Notes: generated from the letters alone by a model not told the origin. A stretch of 64,000 nt of DNA from Microbulbifer hainanensis (GCF_014904735.1 NZ_JACZCR010000033.1:124001-188000); one strand, 5' to 3'; counted from the first letter of the stretch, positions 53,665-63,939 are shown. Numbers and translations: made by a program.

Positions 53665-53776
53665 ATTCTTGCGTGTGCGAAATCGTGCCGTGCGGGAAAT
53701 TGACCGGAGGGGTAGTGGGGGAGCGCTTCGCGGACAGCGCAGTGTGCGCTGCCCGCGTTGCAGGTGAGATTACCGG

Positions 53777-56092
53777 TTAACGATACAGCAGTATCTTGCC
53801 AACTGATTTGTCGTCACTCTGGGCGACAACACGGACTTTCAGGCCGTAAGACGTGATGGCCCGACCGGCATCGGGAATGGCGCCGTTACTGTAATCGGCG
53901 CTGTCGTCGAATACCGGGTTGCGCTTGGTGTAAAAGTCGCGCAGTAGCAGCCCGTAACCGTCGAGCAGGTCGAGAATCGACTTGTCTGCCTTGTCGACAC
54001 CGAAGGCGGCATCGTGAATCTGATAGCGGGTCGACGCCACAGCATTGTCGTTCCAGGTATTCACATGCTGGTCGGCATCGACGACGCCGAGGAACCCGTT
54101 GCCCGGGTGAATGCCGACCCAGTTGTTCTCGTAGCCCTCATCGGCATACCAGATCACCAGTCCTTCATTGAACGGGAACATTTGCCCGGCGACATTGATG
54201 TGTTTCAGACCCATGTCGACACCGGCGTGTGCTCGCCACTCGAGCAGGTAGTGGTGGTCGTTCATGGTGTAACCGACATTGCGGGTAAATCCATCCAGAA
54301 TAAAGGCACCTTCACTCTCGGCGTCATCGGCAAGGGCAACGTCATTGTCCACCGTGATCTGGATATCGTCGGCGTAGAAACCGGGATTGGCCACATAGCC
54401 GTCGGTCCAGTAGGAGAAGACCAAGTTGACCTGTTGGCCGGCGTAGGCGCTCAGGTCAAACTCCGCATCGACCCAGCCGCCGGAAGCGCCGGTAATACCG
54501 TGACCAAAGTTCTGACTATTGGGGTTGATTTCCGTGGAGATATTGCCGGCTATCGGCGTCTTACCAGTACCATCATCGACAGCGACATACGCGTAATCCC
54601 AGTCGGTTTCGATATCGAACCAGGCCTTGAAGGTAACTTTGGCACTGGTGGCGCCGGTCAGGTCGACGGGTGTCAGCATCACGTTATTGAGCGCATTGCC
54701 ACTGCCACTGAAATAGGCGTACTGGCCGCTAGTGGGAACCGTGATGACTTTTTTCTTCATCGGCAGGTCGATGCGGATGGCATCGTTGTTGGTGCCCTTA
54801 CTCGCCGCCTGATCCAGCAGTGCCTCGACGCCTCCCGCCGGGATATCTTCGAGTGCTATGGTCACACCCTGCAGCCAGTTGCCACCGTGATACTGTTGCA
54901 GGAACTCCTTGGCCCAGGCCGAGAAACCCGTGGGTTCCGCACCGGGAATAGTGCCGGCCCAGCTGCCGCTGGACATGATCGACCAGGACGAAATCGGTTC
55001 GCCGCGACCGGTATAGTTGGTGTCGTATTCGTCGGGCAGACCCAGGTCGTGACCGTATTCATGGCTGACTACACCGGCGGCCGCATCGGCGGGCTGGATG
55101 GTGTAATCGTATGCGGCCATCGGGCCACCCCAGTAACCGACTTCAGCCGTGGTGCCCGCAATGGGGTATGGATTGCCTAGCGACCAGCGGTGCGCCCAGA
55201 TGGCATCCTCACCCAGCTGACCACCACCGGCCTCCTCGCCCACGGAGGAGTGAATGATCAGTACGTGGTCGACGAGGCCGTCCGGTTCCCAGAAGTTGCC
55301 GTCACCATCCAGGTCGTAGCGATCCTCAATATCGAAGTCGGACAGGTCGACGGAGGGATCGGCGGCCGCGGCTACCAGCGCTTCGCGCACCAGCGCACGC
55401 GCATCGCCATTCACATTATTGCCGTAGAAGGCGGCGGGCTGGCTGGCCATATACCAGCCGGCCACGGCACCGTCGACGGTGTAGCTGTTGCCGGACTGCT
55501 GCCAGTAGTACTGCTCCATGGAAATCAGGCTTTCACCGTTCGGGCCGGCGAAACCGCTCTTGGAAAACAGCAGGTCGGTATAGTGTTCCGGCGTGTAATC
55601 CGCGTAGTACATATCGGATTCCCCGGGCTGGATGCTGTTGTGGGGGAAATCGGGGAATTCCATCAGGATCGCGAGGATTCGCGCGGTGTGGGCTCCGCCG
55701 TCGTAGGATTCCGGCTGCAGCGGAGCGGGTGCGCCTTTCTTGGCGGCGCCCAGTTTGTTGCCTCGCCCATTTTGCAGGGAGAGGTTCATCGAATTGCCGT
55801 GCGCATTGGTCAGCAACTGTACGGATTCGTCGGAAAGGTCGTGGGTTTGCGTTTTCGCTTGTTTTGCGCGCGCTTTCAGGTAGTCCCGCAGTATCTGCTC
55901 TGCCTCCGGCAGGGTCGCATTCTCCCCGATGCGTCCCGAGGCCCTGAGCATTTCCATGAGCTTGGTTTCATTGGCGACTGCCAGATCTAGCGGTCCACTG
56001 CTGTGTGCCGGTCGGTCAGCTGCCTGTACGGTCGCCGTAAAAAGCCCGAGCGCCAGGGCACCGGCTGAAAGTAAGTGTTGGGGTTTCAACAT
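53777..56092 (-). CDS. Secreted M6-family metalloprotease (immune inhibitor A type)
   Basis: A 771-residue exported peptidase. A signal peptide ends near TVQAA (about 24), followed by a propeptide-like helical region (to about 125). The catalytic domain carries HEYGH (344-348) followed by DLGLPDEYD, the M6 zinc site. From about 510 a beta-rich jelly-roll/MAM-like region contains acidic putative calcium sites (WFDIETDWDYAYVAVDDG). Relatives include InhA of Bacillus cereus; marine bacteria probably use them to degrade proteins. ATG 56092 with GAGGG upstream gives the signal peptide; the 82-codon extension to 56338 is not plausible. Export beyond the outer membrane probably needs type II secretion. 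Confidence 0.9.
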   Translation of the reverse strand: MLKPQHLLSAGALALGLFTATVQAADRPAHSSGPLDLAVANETKLMEMLRASGRIGENATLPEAEQILRDYLKARAKQAKTQTHDLSDESVQLLTNAHGNSMNLSLQNGRGNKLGAAKKGAPAPLQPESYDGGAHTARILAILMEFPDFPHNSIQPGESDMYYADYTPEHYTDLLFSKSGFAGPNGESLISMEQYYWQQSGNSYTVDGAVAGWYMASQPAAFYGNNVNGDARALVREALVAAAADPSVDLSDFDIEDRYDLDGDGNFWEPDGLVDHVLIIHSSVGEEAGGGQLGEDAIWAHRWSLGNPYPIAGTTAEVGYWGGPMAAYDYTIQPADAAAGVVSHEYGHDLGLPDEYDTNYTGRGEPISSWSIMSSGSWAGTIPGAEPTGFSAWAKEFLQQYHGGNWLQGVTIALEDIPAGGVEALLDQAASKGTNNDAIRIDLPMKKKVITVPTSGQYAYFSGSGNALNNVMLTPVDLTGATSAKVTFKAWFDIETDWDYAYVAVDDGTGKTPIAGNISTEINPNSQNFGHGITGASGGWVDAEFDLSAYAGQQVNLVFSYWTDGYVANPGFYADDIQITVDNDVALADDAESEGAFILDGFTRNVGYTMNDHHYLLEWRAHAGVDMGLKHINVAGQMFPFNEGLVIWYADEGYENNWVGIHPGNGFLGVVDADQHVNTWNDNAVASTRYQIHDAAFGVDKADKSILDLLDGYGLLLRDFYTKRNPVFDDSADYSNGAIPDAGRAITSYGLKVRVVAQSDDKSVGKILLYR

Positions 56093-56452
56093 ATTTCCCT
56101 CGTTCGTTATTTTCCTGTTGGGAATTTCTGAAAATCGCGGACTACAGCGAAGGGGGTCTCCCTGAGCACTGGTTGATGTCGTCGAGCTATCCTTAGCCCG
56201 CGGAGGACCGGCGGGTTGCCGGGCCTGAAAACTGTAACGCGTGAGGGAGGAAAATGCGCAATGAACCATGCGCCAATAGATGAGAAACCTTTCAAAAAAG
56301 GAATTTTCTGGTACGTACCGTCCTAAGTTCGGTGGCAATTAATTGGCTTCTGTACCAGTTTTTTGAGGTTGGGTTACTGGAATTTTGTGGAAGATTGTTG
56401 CAGGCGTGGGCAGGCTTTTAAATGTGGGTCTGTGCGGAACAAATTCTTGCAT
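56093..56452. other. Intergenic region between the M6 protease and histidine kinase genes
   Basis: No supported gene. It should contain the promoter of the M6 protease (minus strand). A 10-bp palindrome GGTACGTACC lies at 56310-56319. No clear terminator is seen for the histidine kinase gene ending at 56453. Confidence 0.5.
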
Positions 56453-57814
56453 CTATAGTTCGGCCGGTGGCCACGGCAGCTGGAGCGTGATCCGCAAACC
56501 GCCCTCACTGCGGTTGTGCAGCTGGATGCTGCCGCCATGGGCATCGACGATTTCCCGGCATAGGGCCAGGCCCAGTCCGACGCCCTGGGGTTTGGTGGAA
56601 TAAAAGGGTAGCAGGGCCTGCTGCAGTACTTTTTCGTTCATGCCGCAACCATTGTCCTCCACCGTAATCTGCTGGCCGCGCGCATCGGCGCGGATGGCGA
56701 GTGTGGTCTGATCACTGCCGGCCTCGACAGCATTCTTGAACAGGTTCAGCAGGGCCTGCTCCATTTGTACCGGATCGAAATAGCCGGGCCGTGCGGGCAG
56801 GTCACCCTGTAAGGCAAATGGTTGCAGTGGCGATAGCCGATCGACCAGCTGGCGCCACTGTACGGTTTCGCAGCTGGGTGGGGGCAGTTTGGCAAAGCGC
56901 GCGTAACCCTGGGTGAATTCGGTCAGGTGCTGGCAGCGCTCGCCGATAATGTCGAAGACTTTTTCCAGCGCTGCAGCGTTCCGCGCTGCGTTTCCGTCGG
57001 CGGAATTCGCCTGATCCGCGGTGTCCTGCTGCCGCAATAGCATCTTGCCGCTGTGGGCCATTGAAGATATGGGCGCGAGTGAGTTATTCAGTTCGTGGCT
57101 GATCAGGCGAATGACTTTTTTCCATACCTGCACCTCAGCGCGGGTGAGTTCGCGGGTCATTTCGCGAATCAGGATCAGGCGGTGGCGATTGCTATTCAAT
57201 ACAAACTGGCTGTTGGTGACGTGCTGCGTTTGCGGTGTGTCGTCGATGTTGAAGCTGAACAGACCGTCTTTACCGTGTTCTATGGCGTCGGCCAGCTCGG
57301 CCGGGCAGCGGGACAGTACTTCGTCCAGGCGCAATCCCTGCAGCGGCCTGCCCCGATTCAGCAAATGGCGGGCACTGGTGTTGGCGTAGGCGATATGCTC
57401 GGATTGGTCGACGAGCAGCAGGGCCTGCGGCGAGCTCTGGATGACCGTATCCAGTAACAGTTCGCGCTGGTAGATATGCGCGCGTTCCCGCCGCAGGATT
57501 TCCCCGACTTCATTGTAGAGCTGCGCGATGCGGCCCAGCTCGTCCGCGCGCCGGATATTGAGGGATATGGAAAACTCGCGGTCGCGAAAATTCAGCAGGC
57601 CGCTTTCGAGGGTGCCGAGGGCGCGGTTCAGTGGCCCGGTGATCGTACGGAGCAGCAGTATGACGGCGATTGCGGATAGCAGCAGACCACCGCTCCACGC
57701 CAGCTTCGGCTCTGTGCCCAGCTCGGTCAGTGCGTAGGGCAGTGAAGTGCCGACGGCAACCGCCAATAGCGATACCGCAACGATACGGGCTTCCAGGGAC
57801 AGTTTGCCGGACAT
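56453..57814 (-). CDS. Sensor histidine kinase with two close membrane helices and a PAS domain
   Basis: A 453-residue kinase. Membrane helices lie at about 10-29 and 41-59, separated by only about 11 residues, so it has almost no periplasmic sensor domain. A HAMP-like segment (60-112), a PAS domain (about 118-225) and the kinase core follow. The H-box is RLISHELNNSLAPIS (His240); the N-box is NLFKNAVEAG, then VEDNGCGM and GVGLGLALCREIV. ATG 57814 has GAGG 6 bp upstream; TTG 57826, overlapping the regulator's stop, is the alternative. It is cotranscribed with the NtrC-type regulator and lies downstream of an ABC export operon that it probably controls. Confidence 0.9.
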   Translation of the reverse strand: MSGKLSLEARIVAVSLLAVAVGTSLPYALTELGTEPKLAWSGGLLLSAIAVILLLRTITGPLNRALGTLESGLLNFRDREFSISLNIRRADELGRIAQLYNEVGEILRRERAHIYQRELLLDTVIQSSPQALLLVDQSEHIAYANTSARHLLNRGRPLQGLRLDEVLSRCPAELADAIEHGKDGLFSFNIDDTPQTQHVTNSQFVLNSNRHRLILIREMTRELTRAEVQVWKKVIRLISHELNNSLAPISSMAHSGKMLLRQQDTADQANSADGNAARNAAALEKVFDIIGERCQHLTEFTQGYARFAKLPPPSCETVQWRQLVDRLSPLQPFALQGDLPARPGYFDPVQMEQALLNLFKNAVEAGSDQTTLAIRADARGQQITVEDNGCGMNEKVLQQALLPFYSTKPQGVGLGLALCREIVDAHGGSIQLHNRSEGGLRITLQLPWPPAEL

Positions 57815-57822
57815 CGGTGACC

Positions 57823-59178
57823 TCAATAGGGAATGCCGTATTTGTCGAGGCGGCGATACAGTGCCTGACGGCTGATGCCGAGCTCACGCGCTGCTTGTGC
57901 AATGACGCCGTTGCAGTTGGCCAGAGTCTGTTCGAGCAGTTCGCGACTCGGCTCAAAGCTGAGTTCTGGTTTGGTGCTCACTTCAGCGACCGGTAGGGCG
58001 AGGGTCTCCTCGTCGATGGTCTCACTGCGACTCAGCAGGGCGGCGCGCTGCATGGTGTTCTGCAGTTCGCGCACGTTGCCGGGCCAGTGATAGCGGGTCA
58101 ACGCACTCTGCGCCTGGGGCGAAAGTTTTTTCCGATCGCCGAGGGTGTCGGGCAGAAAGCTCCGGGCGAGCGGGAGTATATCCTCGGGGCGCTCGCGCAG
58201 TGCGGGAACTTGCAGCTCGATGACGTTCAGGCGGTAAAACAGGTCCTGGCGGAATTCGCCCGCGGCAATTTGCTGTGGCAGGTCGCTATTGGTGGCGCTG
58301 ATAACGCGCACTTTTACCTTGCGCGTCTGACTGCTGCCGAGACGCTGGAATTCGCCGGTTTGCAGAACCCGCAGGAGCTTGACCTGGCCGCTGGCGGAGA
58401 GCTCGCCGATTTCGTCGAGAAACAGGGTGCCGCCGTCGGCGGCTTCAAAGCGCCCCTGGCGGGTGCGATTGCCCGCACCGGTATAGGCGCCGGCCTCGGC
58501 ACCGAACAGCTCCGCCTCCATCAATTCTTCCGGCAACGCGCCCACGTTTACCTTGATGTAGGGACCATCGCGCAGGACGGAGTTGGCCTGGATGATATCC
58601 GCAATTTTCTCTTTGCCGGCACCATTGGGCCCGGTAATCAGCACCGGTACATCGGAGCGCGCGATCTGGGTCGTCATTTCCAGCAGCTGCTGCATGGCGT
58701 CGCTGCAGTAGATGATCTCCTGCAGGTCGAACTGCTGGCGCAACTGCTGGCGCGCGTGCAGTGCCTTTTGCTGGGTCTGGCGACGCTGCTGCTGCAGTTC
58801 ACTGAGTTCGAGCAGGTTTTTGACCGTGGCGATCAGTTTATTGTCGTCCCAGGGTTTGCCGAGGTAGTCGGCAGCTCCAGCCTTGACCAGTTCCACGGCC
58901 ATTTCCAGCTGGGTCCAGGCGGTGAGTAATATGACGGGTAGATCCGGTGCTATCTCGCGGATGGCGAAAAACAGCTCGCGCCCCTCTTCACCGGAAGTGG
59001 TGTCGGCGGTGAAGTTCATATCCTGGATCACCAGGCTGATATCCGGCTGTTCGCGCAGCAATTGCAGACCAGCCTGCGGCGTCACGGCGCTAACGCTGTC
59101 GATGTGATGCAGCGACAGCAGCAGCTCCAGTGCCGACAGGATGCCGGGGTTATCATCGATGAGCAGGACTTTATCCAT
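57823..59178 (-). CDS. Sigma-54-dependent response regulator (NtrC family)
   Basis: A 451-residue activator. The receiver domain (1-120) has phosphoacceptor Asp53 in [17 protein letters not shown], with the extended loop seen in regulators of ABC-export modules, and Lys108 in GKPW. The AAA+ domain has Walker A GPNGAGK (183-189) and the sigma-54-contacting loop GAYTGA (230-235; Tyr replaces the common Phe), with [13 protein letters not shown] as Walker B. A Fis-type helix-turn-helix closes the protein ([18 protein letters not shown]). It should activate sigma-54 promoters; one lies before the adjacent export operon. Its ATG is 20 bp past a terminator hairpin. Confidence 0.94.
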   Translation of the reverse strand: MDKVLLIDDNPGILSALELLLSLHHIDSVSAVTPQAGLQLLREQPDISLVIQDMNFTADTTSGEEGRELFFAIREIAPDLPVILLTAWTQLEMAVELVKAGAADYLGKPWDDNKLIATVKNLLELSELQQQRRQTQQKALHARQQLRQQFDLQEIIYCSDAMQQLLEMTTQIARSDVPVLITGPNGAGKEKIADIIQANSVLRDGPYIKVNVGALPEELMEAELFGAEAGAYTGAGNRTRQGRFEAADGGTLFLDEIGELSASGQVKLLRVLQTGEFQRLGSSQTRKVKVRVISATNSDLPQQIAAGEFRQDLFYRLNVIELQVPALRERPEDILPLARSFLPDTLGDRKKLSPQAQSALTRYHWPGNVRELQNTMQRAALLSRSETIDEETLALPVAEVSTKPELSFEPSRELLEQTLANCNGVIAQAARELGISRQALYRRLDKYGIPY

Positions 59179-59198
59179 TCGTAATCCATCACCTAAAA

Positions 59199-59227
59199 CA
59201 AAAAAACGGGCGCGAGCGCCCGTTTTC
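59199..59227 (-). terminator. Intrinsic terminator between the ABC export operon and the regulator gene
   Basis: On the minus strand AAAACGGGCGC-TC-GCGCCCGTTTT followed by more T. It starts 24 bp after the last permease stop and ends 20 bp before the regulator ATG, leaving little room for an independent promoter between them. Confidence 0.8.
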
Positions 59228-59250
59228 TACGTGGTCAGGGTACCGTGCTT

Positions 59251-60459
59251 TTAAACACTGCGCGTCGCCGTGGCCGGCGAGATGTTGGCTGCGCGCAGCG
59301 CCGGAACCAGTGCCGCCACAATACTGACGCTGAGCAGTATTAACGCACAGGCCAGCATGACAGGCAACGTCAGCGGCGGTTGCTTGAAGGAAGAAACCAT
59401 CATGTGATTGAAAATCTGTGCCGCGGCCAGCCCCAGGGCGATCCCGGTGCCCGCGATGATCAGGTTTTCCAGCAGGAAGTAGCGGCTGATGGCAGTGCGG
59501 GTGGCGCCCAGAGCGCGGCGTACACCGATCTGCTTGCGGCGCTGGTTGATCCAGAAAAAGGTCAGACCGATGATGCCCAGCGCAACGATAAACGTCAACA
59601 GCCCCATGACCGCGGAGAGTACCATGACCATGGTGTTATCACCGGCATAGCTGCGTGCCTTATGGTGGGACATGGTCTCGATGCGGAACACCCGGCGTGG
59701 GTCCCGCTCCGCCAGCACATCTTCCACCCGCTTCAGGACATCGTCGCGCTGGCCGGGTTCGGCGCGGATCACGTAGCGTTTGAAATTACCCACCACGAGT
59801 GTCGGGAATACGACCACATTGCCGGCATTGTTCCAATTTACCCAGGAACCCAGATTGCGCTCGACAATACCGACGATTTCGATCGGGTGATCGTCGCCAC
59901 CGCCGTAGAAGTATTTACCCAGTGCGTTGCCTTCGGGGTACATCGTGTCGGCAAACTGTTGGGTAACAATGGCAATGCTCGGTGTGTAGTTGTCGTTGGG
60001 GCCGACCACATGCATATCCGCTTCGGTAAAGTTGCGCCCGGCAACCAACTTCATACCCAATGCATTGATAAAGTGTGAATCGGACTGAAACTGGTTGGCC
60101 CCCTCACCACCGATTTCCTCGTTGGGTTTGGTGTGATAGCCGCTGGCAGAACCGGAGCCGGATAGCGGCAGCTGATTGCTCGGCGCCGCGTCCATCACGC
60201 CTGGCATTTCCCGCAACAGCGCCATATCGGCGGTGACCGCAGCGCTCATGTCGTAATCCTGGGGAATAGCCAGGAACGTCAGTGAAATGATGTCATCCAC
60301 CGCCATGCCGGTAGGGCGTTTCATCTTGTCGGCGCGGTCGCCGACAATCACCGCGGCATTGCTGATAATCGCAAGGGTCAGGGCCAGCTGCAGTGCGATC
60401 AGCAGCGCGGAAATCTTGTTGCGCCAGATGGCGGACAACATGGGTCTCAATTCCAACAT
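59251..60459 (-). CDS. ABC transporter permease (MacB/FtsX type), second subunit
   Basis: A 402-residue permease with an N-terminal helix (ISALLIALQLALTLAIISNA), a long periplasmic MacB_PCD-like domain (about 50-275), and three C-terminal helices (TMVMVLSAVMGLLTFIVALG and following). [18 protein letters not shown] is the FtsX-family coupling segment. It starts 10 bp after the other permease gene and probably pairs with it as a heterodimer around the single ATPase. The topology fits mechanotransmission, pushing substrates from the periplasm through a TolC-like channel, rather than true membrane crossing. Confidence 0.9.
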   Translation of the reverse strand: MLELRPMLSAIWRNKISALLIALQLALTLAIISNAAVIVGDRADKMKRPTGMAVDDIISLTFLAIPQDYDMSAAVTADMALLREMPGVMDAAPSNQLPLSGSGSASGYHTKPNEEIGGEGANQFQSDSHFINALGMKLVAGRNFTEADMHVVGPNDNYTPSIAIVTQQFADTMYPEGNALGKYFYGGGDDHPIEIVGIVERNLGSWVNWNNAGNVVVFPTLVVGNFKRYVIRAEPGQRDDVLKRVEDVLAERDPRRVFRIETMSHHKARSYAGDNTMVMVLSAVMGLLTFIVALGIIGLTFFWINQRRKQIGVRRALGATRTAISRYFLLENLIIAGTGIALGLAAAQIFNHMMVSSFKQPPLTLPVMLACALILLSVSIVAALVPALRAANISPATATRSV

Positions 60460-60469
60460 GATATTGTCC

Positions 60470-61783
60470 TCACTGGGTTTTCAGGTAAATGGACGGATTG
60501 GTGCGGCTGATGCGCCAGGCGGGATAGGCTCCGGCCAGCAGGCTCGCGAGAATGGCGAGACCGATGGCGGCGAGCACCATCTGCCAGTCCATATAGGCCA
60601 GCTGGTCGATATAGCCCATGGCCAGGTGCTTGACACTCTGAAGGCCGAGAATGGCCAGCAGTATGCCGAACAGGCCACCGGTAATTCCGATACACGCGCT
60701 TTCAATCAGGTGCTGGGTAAAGACGGCGTTGCGGCTGGCACCCAGTGCGCGGCGCACGCCTGCCTCCGGCGCCTTGCGCAGGAATTTCGCCAGCAACAGT
60801 GCGACTGCATTGACCACGCATACCAGCAGGAAGGCCAGGGACAGCCAGCCCAGCACGCGGTTATCGTCGCGCAGCGCCTCGTTCAGCACCAGCCACTCAG
60901 ACGGGTGTGACAGGCCGAACTTGAGCGGGCGCTCGAAGCGTCCCTGTTCCTTCTGCTGGCGAATATAACCGGTGAGGAAATCCCGGTACTGTTCCACCTG
61001 CTCGGCGGTGTCGAGCTGTACCCAGTACTGGATCCAGATATTCTCGCTCTGCAGGAATCCCTCATAGCCTTCGCTGTCGTCATTCTTCCAGCCATTGGTG
61101 TTGCCCCAGCTGTACATTTCGAAGCGCCGGTGCAGGCCGAACGGAATGTAGAGTTCCTCGGAATCGTTAAAGGGACCGTTGTTCAGGTCGTAAACCTTGG
61201 GTACCGGGTTCCAGTGATCGATAACACCGACCACGGTGAAGGGCTCGCCATTGAGGCTGATACTCTTGCCGACACTGTTCTCGCCATCAAACAGCTTGTC
61301 ATTGGTCTCCTTGGAGAGGACGACCTGCTGTACCGGGCTCTTATCGGCATCGGCGTTCCAGGTGCCGCCGTAAATGAAGGGCACGTCGAACAGTGTGAAG
61401 AAATCCCGCGTGGTCGCACGGGTATCGGCGGTGAAGGGACGCAGATCCGAATTGTCCTTTTCAACGGTAAAGCCGGTGCGATGCATTGCAATCTGGTGCG
61501 TGGGGATATCCGAGCGCAGCAGTGCCTGCGCGTCCTTGTAGGTCAGCTGCCAGGGCATCTGGTTATTGCTGTCGTAAGCCTCGTTGGGATCCCAGCCGTC
61601 CAGCTGCACCGCATAGAGGACGCTGTCTTTACGGTCCAGCGGGTTCTGCGACATCATGTGGTTCAGGGTCAGCGTGGTCATGGCCGCGCCGACGCCGACG
61701 GCGATGGCGGCGATCATCAGCGCGCTCAATATCGGCGTGCCGCGGATGCTGCGGAGCGCGAGTGATATGTAATATCCGAACAT
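60470..61783 (-). CDS. ABC transporter permease (MacB/FtsX type), first subunit
   Basis: A 437-residue permease. An N-terminal helix ([20 protein letters not shown]) is followed by an extended periplasmic domain of about 250 residues, then three C-terminal helices beginning [40 protein letters not shown] is the coupling helix region. It differs clearly from the second permease, so the pump is likely a heterodimer. It lies 11 bp downstream of the ATPase gene in a four-gene export operon. Confidence 0.9.
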   Translation of the reverse strand: MFGYYISLALRSIRGTPILSALMIAAIAVGVGAAMTTLTLNHMMSQNPLDRKDSVLYAVQLDGWDPNEAYDSNNQMPWQLTYKDAQALLRSDIPTHQIAMHRTGFTVEKDNSDLRPFTADTRATTRDFFTLFDVPFIYGGTWNADADKSPVQQVVLSKETNDKLFDGENSVGKSISLNGEPFTVVGVIDHWNPVPKVYDLNNGPFNDSEELYIPFGLHRRFEMYSWGNTNGWKNDDSEGYEGFLQSENIWIQYWVQLDTAEQVEQYRDFLTGYIRQQKEQGRFERPLKFGLSHPSEWLVLNEALRDDNRVLGWLSLAFLLVCVVNAVALLLAKFLRKAPEAGVRRALGASRNAVFTQHLIESACIGITGGLFGILLAILGLQSVKHLAMGYIDQLAYMDWQMVLAAIGLAILASLLAGAYPAWRISRTNPSIYLKTQ

Positions 61784-61794
61784 TTCCTTTCTCC

Positions 61795-62496
61795 TCAGGC
61801 CGTTGCCGCTTCCGCTACCGAGTTGGCATTGCGCATGTCGGAAACCTGTCCATCGACGATCTGGATATTGCGGTGGGCGCGGCGTGCCAGATCAGGATCG
61901 TGGGTCACCATGACAATGGTGGTGCCCCACTCATTAATGAACTCCAGCAACTCCATTACCTGGCGTGCCATCAGCGAGTCCAGGTTACCGGTCGGTTCGT
62001 CCGCGAGCAGGAAGCGCGGTTCGCCGGCGAGGGCGCGGGCGATGGCGACACGCTGCTGCTGACCACCGGACAGTTGTGCCGGCAGGTGCTTGGCGCGTGC
62101 GGCGAGGCCCACCTGTTCCAGTACCTTCTCGATACGCTTGCGGCGCTCCTTGGCGTTGAAGCCGCGATAGCGCAGCGGTACATCGATGTTGTCGAACAGG
62201 TTGAGGTCCGGAATCAGGTTAAAGCCCTGGAAGATAAAGCCGATTTTTTCGTTGCGCAGGCGCGAGCGGTCGCGATCGTTGAGCCCGCTGACGTCTTCAC
62301 CGTCGAGCAGGTACTGGCCACCGGTGGATGTTTCCAGCAGCCCGGCGATATTCAGGAAGGTGGTTTTGCCGGAGCCGCTGGGGCCGGTGACCGAAACAAA
62401 CTCACCTTCGGCAACTTCGAGACTGAAGTCACGCAAGGCGTGCGTTTCGATGGTGTCGGTGCGGTAGCTCTTGCGGATATTGTGCATTTTCAACAT
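61795..62496 (-). CDS. ABC transporter ATP-binding protein (MacB/LolD subfamily)
   Basis: A 233-residue ATPase. Walker A is [13 protein letters not shown], the Q-loop is [13 protein letters not shown], the signature is [15 protein letters not shown], and Walker B is [13 protein letters not shown]. The last segment has the H-loop [13 protein letters not shown]. It energises the two FtsX-type permeases encoded downstream. Similarity to LolD is at subfamily level; the adaptor in the operon points to tripartite export rather than lipoprotein sorting. Confidence 0.93.
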   Translation of the reverse strand: MLKMHNIRKSYRTDTIETHALRDFSLEVAEGEFVSVTGPSGSGKTTFLNIAGLLETSTGGQYLLDGEDVSGLNDRDRSRLRNEKIGFIFQGFNLIPDLNLFDNIDVPLRYRGFNAKERRKRIEKVLEQVGLAARAKHLPAQLSGGQQQRVAIARALAGEPRFLLADEPTGNLDSLMARQVMELLEFINEWGTTIVMVTHDPDLARRAHRNIQIVDGQVSDMRNANSVAEAATA

Positions 62497-62518
62497 GGCG
62501 TCAGTTCCTTGTGCGAAA

Positions 62519-63799
62519 TTATTGTTTGAGCGCGACCAGTTGCGCGTTTTTCAGTTCGTCGGCGGCGGAGACGATAATGCGGTCACCCACCTCGAGGCCG
62601 GAGACAATCTCGACCTGGTTCAGCCCCAGAGCACCGATCTGTATCGGCACCCGAACGGCCTGTTGCTCGTCGTTCAGCTTCCACGCGTAGTGGCCGCCGC
62701 TCTGATCGAGGAAGGCGCCACGCTTGACCAGTATTACGTCGCTGCGGTTTTCGAGCAGAATGCGGGCGGTCAGGCGCAGGTTCTGGCGGAGGTTTTCCGG
62801 CTGGCCGTCGGTGAAGCGCACGCGCGCCAGCACCTGGTTGCCGATCACCTCCGGCGAGATGGCTGTGATCTCACCGGGCAGTTTTCTGTTGCCCAGATTA
62901 ATTTCCACGGCCATGGTCAGTCCCAAGTCGTCGGCGTAGTTTTCCGGTACTGCGGCTTCCAGTTCGAAACTGGTGAGATCGACTACGGTCATCAGCGGAG
63001 CATTGGGGGCGACGGCACTGCGCTGTGCCACCGTCAGGCTGCCGACGGTGCCGTTGACCGGCGAGAGAATATTCAGCTCGTTGACCTTGCGCTGCAGCTC
63101 TTCCAGCTGGAGTTTCTGCTGTGATACCTGTAGCTCGAGCGTCTTGGTGTCGAATGCCAGGGATTCCTTTTCCAGGTCGGCATTCTGTACGGCCTGTTGG
63201 TATTCCAGTTTGGCGCGGGCCAGGTCGTCGCTGGTTTTTTCAAAGTCCAGCTGTGAGATGATCTGTTTCTCAATGGAAATCTTTGCGCGGCGCAGTTCGC
63301 GCTCGGCGGCGGTCAAGTTGACCTTGGCCAGGTCGGCTTTCTGGCGGTTTTCCAGGCTCTGGCGCTTGGCCTGGATTTTCTGCCGCTCCAGCTCCACGCT
63401 GAGCTTGCTGACCTTGGCCTGCTCCTGGGCGAGCTGGTTGGTGAGTTCGGGGCTTTCCACCTCCGCGAGCAGCTGGCCGCGCTTGACGGTGTCGCCCGCC
63501 TTGACGGCGAATTTGACGATGCCCTGGGCCGGGCTATAAAGCGTCGGGCTATTGGCCGCAACCACTTTGCCCTGCACGACCAGGTCGCGCACCAGGTCGC
63601 CGCGCTTTACCTGGGCGATATTCACTTGGGACAGCGACAGGCTTGCGTCCACGGAGCTGGTGCTCTGCCACGCGGACACACCCCAGGTGAGAAAAGCACC
63701 GGCCAGCAGCAGTCCGGCGGCGACTTTGAGGTTGCGCGGTTTCTTCCAGGCGGGCGGGGCGGTGAGTTGTATATCCTGCCCCGAGGTATCTCTGATCAT
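62519..63799 (-). CDS. HlyD/MacA-type periplasmic adaptor
   Basis: A 426-residue membrane fusion protein. An N-terminal anchor (LKVAAGLLLAGAFLTWGVSA) precedes a lipoyl half (SPAQGIVKFAVKAGDTVKRG). A coiled-coil region of about 130 residues follows, rich in Lys, Glu and Gln (about 110-240), then the second lipoyl half (ILSPVNGTVGSLTV) and beta-barrel domains. The coiled coil should dock on a TolC-like channel, which is not encoded here. It is first in the adaptor-ATPase-permease-permease operon, about 113 nt downstream of the predicted sigma-54 start site. Confidence 0.92.
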   Translation of the reverse strand: MIRDTSGQDIQLTAPPAWKKPRNLKVAAGLLLAGAFLTWGVSAWQSTSSVDASLSLSQVNIAQVKRGDLVRDLVVQGKVVAANSPTLYSPAQGIVKFAVKAGDTVKRGQLLAEVESPELTNQLAQEQAKVSKLSVELERQKIQAKRQSLENRQKADLAKVNLTAAERELRRAKISIEKQIISQLDFEKTSDDLARAKLEYQQAVQNADLEKESLAFDTKTLELQVSQQKLQLEELQRKVNELNILSPVNGTVGSLTVAQRSAVAPNAPLMTVVDLTSFELEAAVPENYADDLGLTMAVEINLGNRKLPGEITAISPEVIGNQVLARVRFTDGQPENLRQNLRLTARILLENRSDVILVKRGAFLDQSGGHYAWKLNDEQQAVRVPIQIGALGLNQVEIVSGLEVGDRIIVSAADELKNAQLVALKQ

Positions 63800-63923
63800 T
63801 CTAAAATTCCATCACTCATCATTGTTATTGGCGTCCCCCGCCTATCGTTCCTGTGACGCTGCGAGGCAGCGGTTTGGATGCACTGGCGAAAGGCGGGATT
63901 GCCGGTCCGTTGACTGCTATCAG

Positions 63924-63939
63924 AGCAAGGCCTGTGCCA
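63924..63939 (-). promoter_or_regulatory. Sigma-54 (-24/-12) promoter of the ABC export operon
   Basis: On the minus strand TGGCACAGGCCTTGCT matches TGGCACG-N4-TTGCW at every defined position except the G of CACG, with the invariant GG and GC exactly 10 bp apart. Transcription would start near 63912. The NtrC-type regulator at 57823-59178 is the obvious activator; its enhancer sites would lie towards or beyond the window's right edge. Confidence 0.85.
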
